Shown here in pieces: positions 10,437 to 20,587 of a stretch of DNA of 35,095 nt. Origin of the DNA: Amoeboaphelidium occidentale. Taxonomy: Eukaryota > Aphelidiomycota > Aphelidea. The translations under genes and the position numbers were made by a program. The stretch is from contig JALGPX010000027.1 of the NCBI GenBank assembly GCA_023515795.1, positions 1 to 35,095 on the forward strand. Reading direction: 5' to 3'. The notes below the pieces were generated by a model. That model had not been told where the DNA came from, ran no database searches, and saw only the letters and a list, made by a program, of their open reading frames with translations. How positions within the stretch are numbered: the stretch's first letter is position 1; each line of letters starts with the position of its first letter.

Positions 10437-10673
10437 GAGCTGAAACACCTCCCAAAGTATACTGTCCTAGACCAAGCGCTTAATGACGGTGATTATAGTC
10501 TTTTTGACAACGCTGTGAGCGGTCTCGGATGGGTCAGCGACTTAACAGACCCAGAGGAAGAGCATGAAGAACTTTTTGATCCTCAATTACTTGTTACGCC
10601 AGAACTTCAAGAAGTTTTAGATTCTGAAATAAGCGACAACCCTTATTTAGAAGACACTTTACTCTGAAATGAA
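10050..10673 (+). pseudogene. Possible fragmentary acidic protein gene
   Basis: Two plus-strand blocks look coding but cannot be joined into one frame with confidence. Block one (about 10160-10246, after a possible TATTCCAG splice acceptor) reads QDDRVLAFMEDAALFEPLSM and ends at TAA. Block two (about 10437-10673) reads VLDQALNDGDYSLFDNAVSG, then an acidic stretch with DLTDPEEEHEELFDPQLL, and ends NPYLEDTLL-TGA. The composition resembles an acidic transactivation-like tail, but no domain is recognisable. A TATA-like box precedes the ATG at 10050. The end of block two lies inside the dispersed repeat, whose other copy has lost the frame. It is either a real multi-exon gene or a relic; I lean towards relic. 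Confidence 0.3.
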
Positions 10674-11134
10674 GACAACAGAGTAGCTCACGGGGAGGTT
10701 TCATCAACTACAGATCTTTCCCTCCATCCTCCATGATCCAACTGATCGGACGAGGTACCGTGATACACTGCTCAACCATAGTGTTTTAGTGCGGTGGTCT
10801 CAAGAGATACACCGATTTTTCACTATACCCTTTAATCCTCAATGGACGCCAATGTGGCACCACACAGATAGGGGAGTTTTTCGATATTTATCTCCCTCCT
10901 CCAATCGAGGTTCTATACTGTGTCTTCACAGTAGTCGCGCTGGACGGTTACTGAGGTGAAGCTGTGAGAGGTTTACAGTTGTCTAAAGCGATCTATAGGA
11001 CGCATTCAATTTGGTTTTTACTCCAGGACTGATATGGTGAACCGGACCAAAGGACGGCCATCGTGTTCGCAGCAATGTTGGAATTGGCACTTATTCATAA
11101 TGTATATTTATTCAATAGACAACTATACGCCCCT
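10614..11134 (+). repeat. Dispersed 0.5-kb repeat, copy 2
   Basis: Partner of 1880-2395, in the same orientation, ending in the shared TATTCAATA.ACAAC..TACGCCCCTAA. This copy keeps an open acidic coding tail at its left end (to the TGA at 10673), and the right end abuts a telomere-like tract. No terminal inverted repeats or target-site duplications were seen by eye. Confidence 0.65.
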
Positions 11135-11146
11135 AAACCCTAACCC
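11131..11146 (+). repeat. Short interstitial telomere-like tract (CCCTAAACCCTAACCC)
   Basis: About two and a half C-rich telomere-type units sit exactly at the right end of repeat copy 2; copy 1 has CCCCTAATTGG at the same place. The tract is too short to be a telomere. It could mark an old telomere-associated repair event or be chance. Confidence 0.35.
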
Positions 11147-12256
11147 TTTCACGATGTTTGTGCATCTAATCTCATGGTACACCTCCATTGTCGCTCATTC
11201 AGGCTGTTCTAAGCGATGAAACTCTTAAGAACCACTTGATTGACTTGTTTCAACGTCTTTCAACGCGTTTGAGGCATCATCACAGATGCAAGGATAGTCT
11301 AAGCCTCCTGCCGTTTTGCGCCATGCGTTAAAACTTGCTCAAATTAGAATGATTTTGAGATGGTATGCTTTCGATTCTATTTAACCGTGTGTCTCCATTA
11401 TCGGTATCCAATTTTACACTCTTTGACCTTCTGCGTATAATTATAGCTTTCAACTTTCTCTTAACTATGACGGTCATGTTGAGTGCTTTATCGAACTTTA
11501 ATGTTTGTTTCAGCTTCATTAGTCTGATCTTTTGTGTAAACCGTAAATCATAGTTTGGCTGAGGTTGTGAAACTATTCAGAATAGAAGAGATTCTCAGCG
11601 AAATCCCATGAACAGTTGCTGGCTAGATATTATTCAATTCGCCGGAAGTACTAATGTGATATCGGCACCCGATAAAGAGTTATTCTTTTAATGCTACGAT
11701 TCCGGCATATAATTTCAATCCAGTTCGGACCAGTCAGGACTTGGTTTTGATTATTAATCTCCCACTTCCTAGAAGAGCCTCGATCAAGCCTTTATCTAAA
11801 TATTCGACTTTAAGAATCCGCGTGAAAAGAGAAGTATATGAGAATACTGTCTAAAGATAATGAAACTATGGCATTCTTGCTCGTTTTAATCTAGAACAAG
11901 GATTGAAAAACGGCAACTACATGCTCATCAATTGTATTAAGCATAAAAACGTCAAAAGAGACCAGAACAGATGTATTTTGAGTCAAATCAATGGTAGTAG
12001 TGGTCTGTGGTGTATCTGAGTCAATTATAATGATATATGACATTATTTAATATATAATGACTAATTTTTGTTTTCTGACGGGAAGAAAACCAACTTTTAC
12101 AACCAAAGTTTTCATGTCATATCCAACAGGTTCTCGCTAAGATATAGTTGCAGGCTCTTCATTAACATGTGAGAAATAAACCCTATTTACTTCTTTGAGG
12201 TATAAATACGGAGCCACATCCATTTTATTGTAATTAAACCACCGAATAACATCTTT
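11147..12256. other. Intergenic stretch, weak coding-like traces only
   Basis: No gene can be supported. On the minus strand just downstream of the kinase stop at 12257, the same frame continues with only three stops over about 360 nt to 11892 (MSYIIIIDSDTPQTTTT... near the end). A short open block near 11753-11850 reads VEYLDKGLIEALLGSGRLII. These may be remnants of an older 3' end or chance. A 63-codon minus frame at 11328-11519 is basic, repetitive and not called. Confidence 0.35.
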
Positions 12257-15200
12257 CTAGTCCCATGGCGATCGTTTAGCCAAGACTTCAAACATAATGC
12301 AAGATAGAGAGTAGATATCATACTTCTTGAAATCAGCTCTACCAAACTTTTTTGACCTAAAGTTTTCGAAAGCTTCTGGTGAGGCGTAATGAACAGAGAG
12401 ACCCCTCAGATTGATCACATGGAACGACTTTGTTGCAATGATCTTCTCAGAAAGAACTTGTGTTATTCCAAAGTCAGTCATGAAACATGTTGGAACACCC
12501 CTTTCAATCTGCACTAAAACATTTTGACTCTTTATATCGCAGTGAGCCAAATAATGGGAATGCATTGTGTTCAGAGCTGAAGATATTTCTCTCAAGATTT
12601 TGACAGTTGTTCTCAAGCTTAAGTGATTCTTACGCAACCATTCATTCAAGGAACCATCGGGATAGTATGCCAATATCATGGACAGAGGGTTTTCTGTGTA
12701 TCCGAGTATTTTGCAAAAGTTTGGAAACGTAGACAGCATGATCATGATTCCGACTTCTTGATAAAATGCATCTTCAAAGGGCTTACTCTTTGCAAATATA
12801 ACCTTTTGTACAACAATATCTCCCAATTTTGCTCTTAAAGCGGCATCCATGGTCTTGGCAAGATAAATTTCTCCTCCGCCGCCTGCTGCCAACTTCTTGA
12901 TCTTTGCAATGTATGAGCTGTCTATGAGATAAGCGGCGTGCATTGAGATTCCCATGACACTGTTGATAATGGTTTCCAAGTCAGTGACTGTCTGACTTGA
13001 ATCAGTTTTATGAGCAAAAACTGCTGGCGATGACTTATCACCGCTCCTTTTCTTTCTGCTAAAAAAGAACAAGGTCACGCAACATGAAATCAAAATTGCG
13101 ACTGAAACAGTGATGTATATGATCGCTTGACGATTCTGCATCAACGATTCTGTTGACAGAAAGCTGGCACGTATCACTGTCCTTCTTTGCCTTTGACCCA
13201 ACTTAGATGTTGTTAAAGTACCACGAGAAACAATGTTTACGTCTTTGAGGTCGGTTTTGAACAAAAATACAGTAGAATCTTCACTCCCTGTCAGAACTGA
13301 ATCATTATAGCAAAGAACGGATGTAACTGGTTTGAAATGACCGACCATTATGTCTTGGTGTCTTCCTGTCTCTATGTTCCATCTACGCGTAACCAGATCT
13401 GAACCTCCAGAAAACAGAGCCCCTCTACAAATTGCCAAAGAATTAACAGGGCCCAGATGACCAAGGTTAAAATTCGAGGTTCTTTGGAACGCTCTCACAA
13501 ATTGTCTCCCAGGAAGCGACCATTGCATAATTGTCATATCTTCTGATGCAGAGAATAACATGTCATTATAAGCAATCAAATGATTAACCTGGAACGTGTG
13601 TTTGTTCAAAACAAAAGCCAAAGTGTATGTCCTAAGATCCCAAGCAAAAATATTTCCGGATTTTGATCCTGAAATAATAAGGGCCTCGGTAGCAGTAAGG
13701 GTTTTTAACGGCTCAGATGCGTAAATTGTGTTTTGTGATGTCAAGTTTCCGTCTCGAGGCCAAATTACAACTTCAGTATCCCTAGTCAGCGAAATCAAAC
13801 TATTGGAAGCCAACGTGAGGCTTTGAAGCGGAGATGCTGAATCAAACAGAACTCTAGAATTCATGATTTCATTTCCTGCAAACCTTAACAACTTGCCGTC
13901 CATTCCAGAAGAAAAGACAATATCGTCCTTGATGGCTATGGAAGAAACAGCACCACGATGTAAATCAATAGTGCCAAATAGAGTCGTGTCATTTAAATTG
14001 AAGCATCTGATATCACCAACCATCGTACCGACAAGAAGAAAGCTTTTGTGAAGCGCAAGTGTAGTTACTGAACTATTTCGGTCTTCGAAGGAGAAAGCCA
14101 CTGTTCGAGATGCCATATTCCATTTCTTGATAACACCGTCATAACTGCATGAGAACAAAATAAAGTTTTCATCGAAGGCTATCGAATGTACACCATCTTC
14201 ATGACCTGAATACGTCTCCAAGATTTCCAGAGTTGCGGAATCTCTGGATCTGATCTGATGATTGACATGACCGCTAAACAAGCGAGTTCCTCTTATAGCC
14301 ACGCAATTGCACCCAGCGCTTTCTGCACAATTAAAGAAAAGCTTAATGAGAAATACCTCCTCGATTTACAACCGTCGCACCTGTAAATACATCGAACATG
14401 GCTATTCCGCGGCTTGTTCCGACAACCAAGAAATTTTCAAACGTTACCGTTGAGAAGATGAGATCGATTGCTAAACTTTAGATCATAACAAATCAGGTAC
14501 CGTCAACTGATCGTACAAACTGAAGATCATCTTTAGACCAAAGCTGTACGATCCCATCCTCTGATCCGGAAAAAATAAAGTCGTTATTATGTTTGATCTC
14601 AACGATGGTGCCTTGATGGACACCGAATCTTGCTGCAATAACACCGGTTGATATATTCCAGCTCACAAGGATTCCATCATATCCGCCAGAGTAAAGAACA
14701 CCATCAGTAAATAGAAGCGCACGTATGGTATCTAGATTACCTAAACCTTAAGCCGTATTAAAGACAAACGCTTACTTCTAAAAATCATTGTACAGATCAA
14801 TTGTGTCAGGTTCCATTGTCGGATTGTTTGGTCACTGCTTCCCGAGAACAACAGGTTTTCGTGAAGATGTAAACTTTCTATCTCTGAAACATGATCAGTT
14901 AGAACGGCGTATGGGAGATAATTGTTCGAGGAAATATCCAAGAGCCGAATAGTGGATTCTTCTCCGCTGCTAATCATTGTGTTTTTCCACAAAACGGAAT
15001 TTAATGTTCTTTTTAAGCGGCTCCTATATGTAAAGTCCGGGAAATGGCCTGTCAAAGGCGTTCGTTTGATAACTGTATCGCTTGAACCAGAAAAAAGCGT
15101 ATCAGAATTCACTGCCAAACTAATTACAATATCAAGATGAGAAGGCAGAAATATTTTCCACTTAAGCCCATTTTCAGTTCTCCAGGAGTAAATATTTTTA

Positions 15201-15967
15201 TCTGTACCAGCAACGAATAGAATGTCATTCGCCACCAGCATAAAGTAAGCAAATCCAAAGTAATCTAAGTACCGAGTAATAATTTCACCAGTGTCTACGT
15301 TCCAGGAAAAAATATTTTTGTCAGTTGAAGCAGAATACAATGAGTTTTTGTAGAACTCCAATGCGTTGATTGCACCGGTATGGCCATCAAAGTTCATATC
15401 CAGCAACATGTTTGAGGTTCGATATTTCTCTAATTGTCTTGTCCTGGAAGCTTTCCCAACATACAGAAAGTTCCTATTCACAATAACCTTTTGAACTTCA
15501 ACTCCCAGAGCAATTGTTCTAGCTGTGCTTGCTCCAGAGAGATCAATTTTTCTTAGCTTCTGATCTGTTCCACCAGCAAAGACAAAATCATTCTGGTAAG
15601 AAATACTTATGATCGCATTCGAAGAAGTTTCAAGTTTAATTCTTCTGATCACAGAGCCAGTCTTTACGTTCCACACAATCAAGGTGCAATCCAGTGAGAC
15701 AGTGATCATTCTGTCATCGTTGGTCAACAGAATTGAAGTCACAATCGACGAATGCGCTCTAAAGTTTCTTTGAACAGCACCTGTAGCAATATCTTTCTGA
15801 ACAATATCATTTGCTGATGTCAGCAACAAAGAGTTTTGGTACAGTGCGATGTAGAACGCAGAGGCAGCAGTTTCTTTCAGCAAGAAGCTCTTTTCATGTT
15901 CAAGACCAAAGGGAGTGAGAGACAGAAGTGTGGTGAATAGACAAATGGTCCAGGGTAAAAGATTCAT
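12257..15967 (-). CDS. WD40-ectodomain receptor-like protein kinase (second complete copy)
   Basis: Exons are 14776-15967, 14501-14740, 14357-14470 and 12257-14322 (introns 35, 30 and 34 nt), giving 1203 residues. The second and third exons are 240 and 114 nt, exactly as in the copy at 5221. The start at 15967 gives the signal peptide MNLLPWTICLFTTLLSLTPFG followed by LEHEKSFLL, a motif shared with the other copies. Twenty-one WD40-type blades follow (for example LYSGGYDGILVSWNISTG), then a transmembrane helix near residue 910 (AIIYITVSVAILISCCVTLF) and a basic FFFSRKKR stop. The kinase has GGGG, VVQK, FYQEV, HCDIKSQN (Asp1111), DFG (Asp1132) and SPE in place of APE. The SPE change is tolerated in some kinases. 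It ends RSPWD-stop, the same early end after helix F. It is tandem with the copy at 16548. Regulation is not visible beyond a hairpin upstream. Confidence 0.88.
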
Positions 15968-16547
15968 GTCAGCAGGTTGAATATGAAACAAGAGTAGCAA
16001 TAGCCTTGTTTGATGCTGTCTCGGAGCAATGTTCAAACTAACCATCACGAGTTTGCCAGCAATAATATTGTTGATTTTATCGCGCAGAGCTCCAGCTCAA
16101 GCGTCTACATGCTGCGAGCTGGAGTGCGAATGGGCTTTCTTAAAGGGGGTATATCTAGCTCGCTCTGAACCCTGCAATCTTATGTTCCTTCTGTTTACAT
16201 GAGTTGAAACAGACAAAGTTTTGGGTGCTTAAAGTCTGTAATTTAGATTGCTTAACTGTTTGGAACAGGGACATTAACGCTGTACGAAATATCAGACACG
16301 TTTTCTTGGATTTGAATGCAAATGGTGGTAAAAGGCCTCTTGCGTTCTCCAGGAAGAATCGTGCATGATGTTTCGTCAGCTAACTGCAAATTTAATTGGT
16401 GGAGAAAGGTGATTATGCTTCCACAGTCTCCGCCAGCGTAGCCGAGAAATCGGCGATTCGTGTAACGCTCTTCTAAGTAAGATTTGGTTTTATTTGAAAT
16501 AATCCTGTAGCGAAGGGCCAGTTATTATAAAGAAGTACAAATAACGT
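15968..16547. other. Intergenic region between two receptor kinases
   Basis: It serves as the upstream region of the 12257-15967 gene and contains a perfect 9-bp inverted repeat (16090-16124). On the minus strand an open frame of about 90 codons with no Met (16252 to about 16528) follows a possible CTACAG splice acceptor. It reads KSYLEERYTNRRFLGYAGGD and later CTILPGERKRPFTTICIQIQ. It might be a 3' exon of the kinase gene at 16548, but no donor site gives an open join, so it is not called as coding. Confidence 0.4.
16090..16124. promoter_or_regulatory. Inverted repeat CTCCAGCTC-17 nt-GAGCTGGAG
   Basis: A perfect 9-bp stem with a 17-nt loop, starting 123 bp upstream of the start codon at 15967. 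It could be a dimeric factor-binding site or a hairpin in the leader. The palindrome is seen directly; its function is inferred. Confidence 0.35.
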
Positions 16548-19500
16548 TTAGCTCCATGGAGTTTTCTTTGCGAGTACTTCAAAAGCAACACAACCAAGCG
16601 AGTAGAGATCATGCGCCTTGTAATTGACCCTTCCGTGCGATTTTGAAGCGAAATATTTAAACGACTCTGGTGCAGCGTAGTATATAGATAAACCTCTCAG
16701 GTTAACGACATTGAACAACTTGGAAGCCAAAACTCGATCAGATAAAACTTGAGTAATACCAAAATCTGTCAAGAAGCAGGAAAGTACTCCATTAGAGTTC
16801 TTTACCAAAACATTCTGCGTTTTCAAGTCACAATGAGCCAAGTGATGATTGTGCATGGTCTCTATAGCTTTTGCGATTTCTTTTAAACATTTTAAACCAT
16901 TAGGAGTGCTAACTTGTTTCGACCTAAGCCATTCATAAAGTGATCCATCGGCATAGTACTTAAGAACAATCGAAAGCGGTTTCTCAGTATACCCGATAAT
17001 CTGACAGAAATGAGAAAATGTCGATAGCATAATCATTATTCCGACTTCTTGATAGAAAGCGTCTTGTGCGCTTTTGCTTTTGACGAAGACAACCTTTTGT
17101 ATTACCAACAAACCCGCTTTCTTGGCTAACAGTGGATCCATAATTTTAACCAGAAAAAGCTCACCTCCACCGCCAGTTGCGATTTTCTTAACCGTCGCCA
17201 ATACGGAACCGTCAAGAAGAAACGCTGCATGCTTAGAAATTCCCATTATAGAATTGACAACAGTATCCAAGTCAGTGAAAGTCGTGCTGCTATATTTCTC
17301 TGATGTTAAAGCGGTTGGGCTTGATGACCCTGATATTCTGATTCTGAAGAACAGGCAGCCAAAAAGGATCAAAATAATAACAAATGCAGTCCCTGCAAGA
17401 GCTACAACTAAACCAATACTCACAGTGAAATTTGCAACTGACACTTGTTTGACTTTAATAACTTTTTTTCTGATGTTACCGTCGGTACCAATGAGTGTTC
17501 TAGTTAAGCTGTAAGAATTGGATTGTTCCGGAAGAAAAGGCTTGAAAGACAGGACGCTAAAGTCTTCACTTCCTGCATAAACAGAGCCATTGTAGCAAAC
17601 GACTGCGGTGAAAGGTTTTGAGGCGCCAAAGTAGACGTCTTCATGATTACCAGAAGTTGGGTTCCATCTTCGAATAGTTCTATCAGCACCAGCAGAGAAA
17701 AGAACATCTTGACACATTGATAGTGAATTAACTGGACCTAAGTGCCCAAGAGCCGTTGATGAATATCGCTTGAATACTTTGACTGATTCTCTGTCTTTCA
17801 ATGACCATTTTACAATTGTATTATCATCTGATGCAGAAAAAACTCCATCGTTTTCAGCTAAAATCATATTGACCTCCGCATTGTGTCCGTCAAGTTGAAA
17901 ATCAAACTCAAGCGAGACGAGGCTCCAGACAATTATTTTGCCTGTTTTAGAACCAGCCATTAGGTACACGTCATTGGAGGTAATGCAAGACAAAGGTTCA
18001 ACTGCAGAGACGCTTTTGACAATTTCATATGTGAACAAATTGATAATTTCAATTACTTCTTTGCCATTCAAAACAAACAAACTATTATTGCGAATTGCTA
18101 AATCTAGTAATGGATGATTAGCAGAAACTAACGGACTAGAAATCTGAATATTATTTTGAAGCTCTGACCGAAAGAGCATTCCATCAGAGCCAGTTGAATA
18201 AATCCAATCCCTTTCAACAAGCAGTCTTGAAACTGTCTTGTTGTGGATTTGACTGGACGATATTACTCTCGATGTCGACATGTCAAAAACATTAATGATC
18301 CCATCTCGTTGACCCACAAAAAGTGTTTTCCCTAAAGATATCATTGAAGTAACAGAGCTTCTCCTATTCTCAAAAGAATATGCTGTTCTTCTGGTTGCCA
18401 TGTTCCATTTGATTATAGAACCGTCAAAACTTGCGGAAAATAAGATTTCTTTTTCGTCATAAAAAAGGGAATATACGACATTAGAATGCCCCCTAAAAAT
18501 CTCTATCGTACTTAAATAGTTTAGATCTCTTGCTCTAATCAGACCATCTAAATGCCCACTGTAAACGCGAGAGGAACCTGCTGCTAAGCAAAGGCAGATG
18601 TAATCCTCTCTAATATCAGCGATGGTTGAGCCACTATATGTTGAAAACAGTTGGAGTCCTACTTGTGAGCAAGAAACAAGTGAGTCTTCTCGAAGCAGTA
18701 GAGCTGCAGTTGATTCCGGAACTAGAATGTTAATGCTTTCTGCTGAAGAAAAAACCGTCATAGAAACGTGTCAGTTGCGCTGAAGATTTTGACCATTGAA
18801 GAATTGCAAGATCATCGGAACCAGAAAAAACGAAATCTCGAGATGCTACAAGGGCGTTGATCCGATACTGCGCACCTTCAAATGTCCCAACTTGTTCTCC
18901 TGACGTGATGATCCATTGCCTAATGATCAGGTCTGGACCTCCCGAGTAAAGGAAATCATCACTAGCCACTAAAGCAGTTACAATATTTGTGTGCCCTAAA
19001 ATTCAGTCAGGCTAATGAACGATGATGAAAATACCGCTTAATGCTCTAATTCTTGTGACATCTGTCAAATTCCATTGAGCTATCGTGGTATCAGAGCTGG
19101 AAGAAAAGAGGTAATCTTGATGAACCAGAAGGTTAGTAATAGAACTTTGATGACCGAGGAGTACTCTAACAGGTTCTAAGCTGTTAATTGAAACATCCCA
19201 AATTCGGATTTCTGAATCATCACTGCCGCTCATAGCGTAGCTTTTCCAAACAACCACAGATCTGAGTTTTGTATTAATACCTTTGAAAGACTTCATCGGC
19301 AGACCGGATGATATGTTCCACTGAAGCACAGTGGTATCATCCGATCCGGAGAAAAGAGCTTGTCCTCCGAACCACAAGCATTGAATCCTATTCGAATGTG
19401 ATTTTGAAAACACTTTCATGATCTGCCCATCATTGATGTTCCACTTGATAATTCTTAGATCCCAGCCACCAGAATAGAGTTCACCCTCATGATCGATAAT

Positions 19501-20260
19501 TGCAAGCACACTCAAAGAATGGCCTTGATATCTTTTCATGATTTCGCCAGTATCAGTGTTCCAGCTTATAATATCCATTACACTACATGATGCCAATAGA
19601 ATGTTACCAATTAAGTGCATAGCAGTAACAGAGCTTTCACAACCGCCAAACGCCATAATTTGTCTAAATGATGAAGTTGCGATCTTTTCCAATGGAGCGA
19701 CTGAAGCCCATTTCCCTACGTATACACTATCGCCACTTACTAAAATCTTTGAAACTCTAACGGAAAAATCTATAGAATTTAACCCAAGTTATTTGTAAAA
19801 TACCTCTTGACCTAACAACCCTTCCTGTAACCAAGTCTAAATGCCTGATTTTGCCATCGTCACCTCCTGAGTAAACTTGGCCACCTTGTAAAGATAATCC
19901 TTTGACCAAAGTACCCGTTGATCCCAACCAGATCCGCTTTAGGATCGCACCTGATTCCAAACTCCAAACGATAATCATATCATCCGACGCTGATGTTATC
20001 ATTCTGGAGTCATTTGTGACTACAAATGCCGAGATCAAATTTGTATGAGCCCTGAAAGTCCTCTGTATTGCACCTGTTTCAATGTCTTTCTCAACAATGT
20101 CGTTGGAAGATGTCAAGAGTAAGGATTCCCTATGCACACTGATCGAGTAAACTACAGCAGCAGCATCATGTACTAAGAAACTCTTCTCATGATCGAGCAA
20201 AGAGGATAGATGTAGCATCGTAGCTATCAGCAGCCATATTCCTAAGTCTGCATGAAACAT
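16548..20260 (-). CDS. WD40-ectodomain receptor-like protein kinase (third complete copy)
   Basis: Exons are 19804-20260, 19035-19769, 18756-18995 and 16548-18721 (introns 34, 39 and 34 nt), giving 1201 residues. The start at 20260 gives MFHADLGIWLLIATMLHLSSLL and then DHEKSFL. The 240-nt exon is conserved. The intron between blades 12 and 13 present in both paralogs is absent, and an extra intron lies between blades 3 and 4. Splicing at 18722-18755 rather than reading straight through restores a blade-12 length identical to the paralogs. There are 21 WD40-type blades, a transmembrane helix (VSIGLVVALAGTAFVIILIL) and a kinase with GGGG, VIQK, FYQEV, HCDLKTQN (Asp1109), DFG (Asp1130) and APE. 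It ends KTPWS-stop after helix F. Predicted plasma-membrane receptor, catalytically complete except for the missing C-lobe end. Ligand and partners unknown. Confidence 0.87.
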
Positions 20261-20587
20261 TCGGAAGAATTGATTGATCGCAAACGTAGTTTACACAATT
20301 TCAGATTAGTAAAATATGAAATTTCTTCTGTGAATATACCAACTGTCTTCATTCACCGTTACACGAGTGTAAGACACGTGCATAACTTTCTTCGGTTCAT
20401 GATAATGGTGATATGGAACTTTCGCGGTGAACCAAACTGATAAGTGTCAGATACTGCAATATTGATCGTCGTGAAACGACAGTTGTGATGGTGTTTCGTT
20501 TAATGGCTTATAGGCTTACTCCGGACACTATCTGTCATTGACTAGCTCGACATGATATACAATTAACCTGTCTTTATTGAAAGGTTA
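20261..20587. other. Intergenic, upstream region of the third receptor kinase
   Basis: No gene is seen. One palindromic CACGTG (about 20373-20378) lies roughly 115 bp upstream of the minus-strand start at 20260 and could bind a bHLH-type factor, but a single hexamer is weak evidence. Confidence 0.35.

Noticed and set aside
11892-12256. C-terminal extension of the second receptor kinase by readthrough (same frame, three stops)
   Set aside because: Only about 120 codons with three stops at this base composition is not clearly better than chance, and the downstream sequence of the paralogs does not convincingly match.
18722-18761. Reading the third receptor gene straight through from an ATG at 18761 as a separate protein
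   Set aside because: A 34-nt intron (18722-18755) with GT, a CATTAAC branch motif and CTAG joins the upstream blades and gives the same exon size (240 nt) and blade length as both paralogs.
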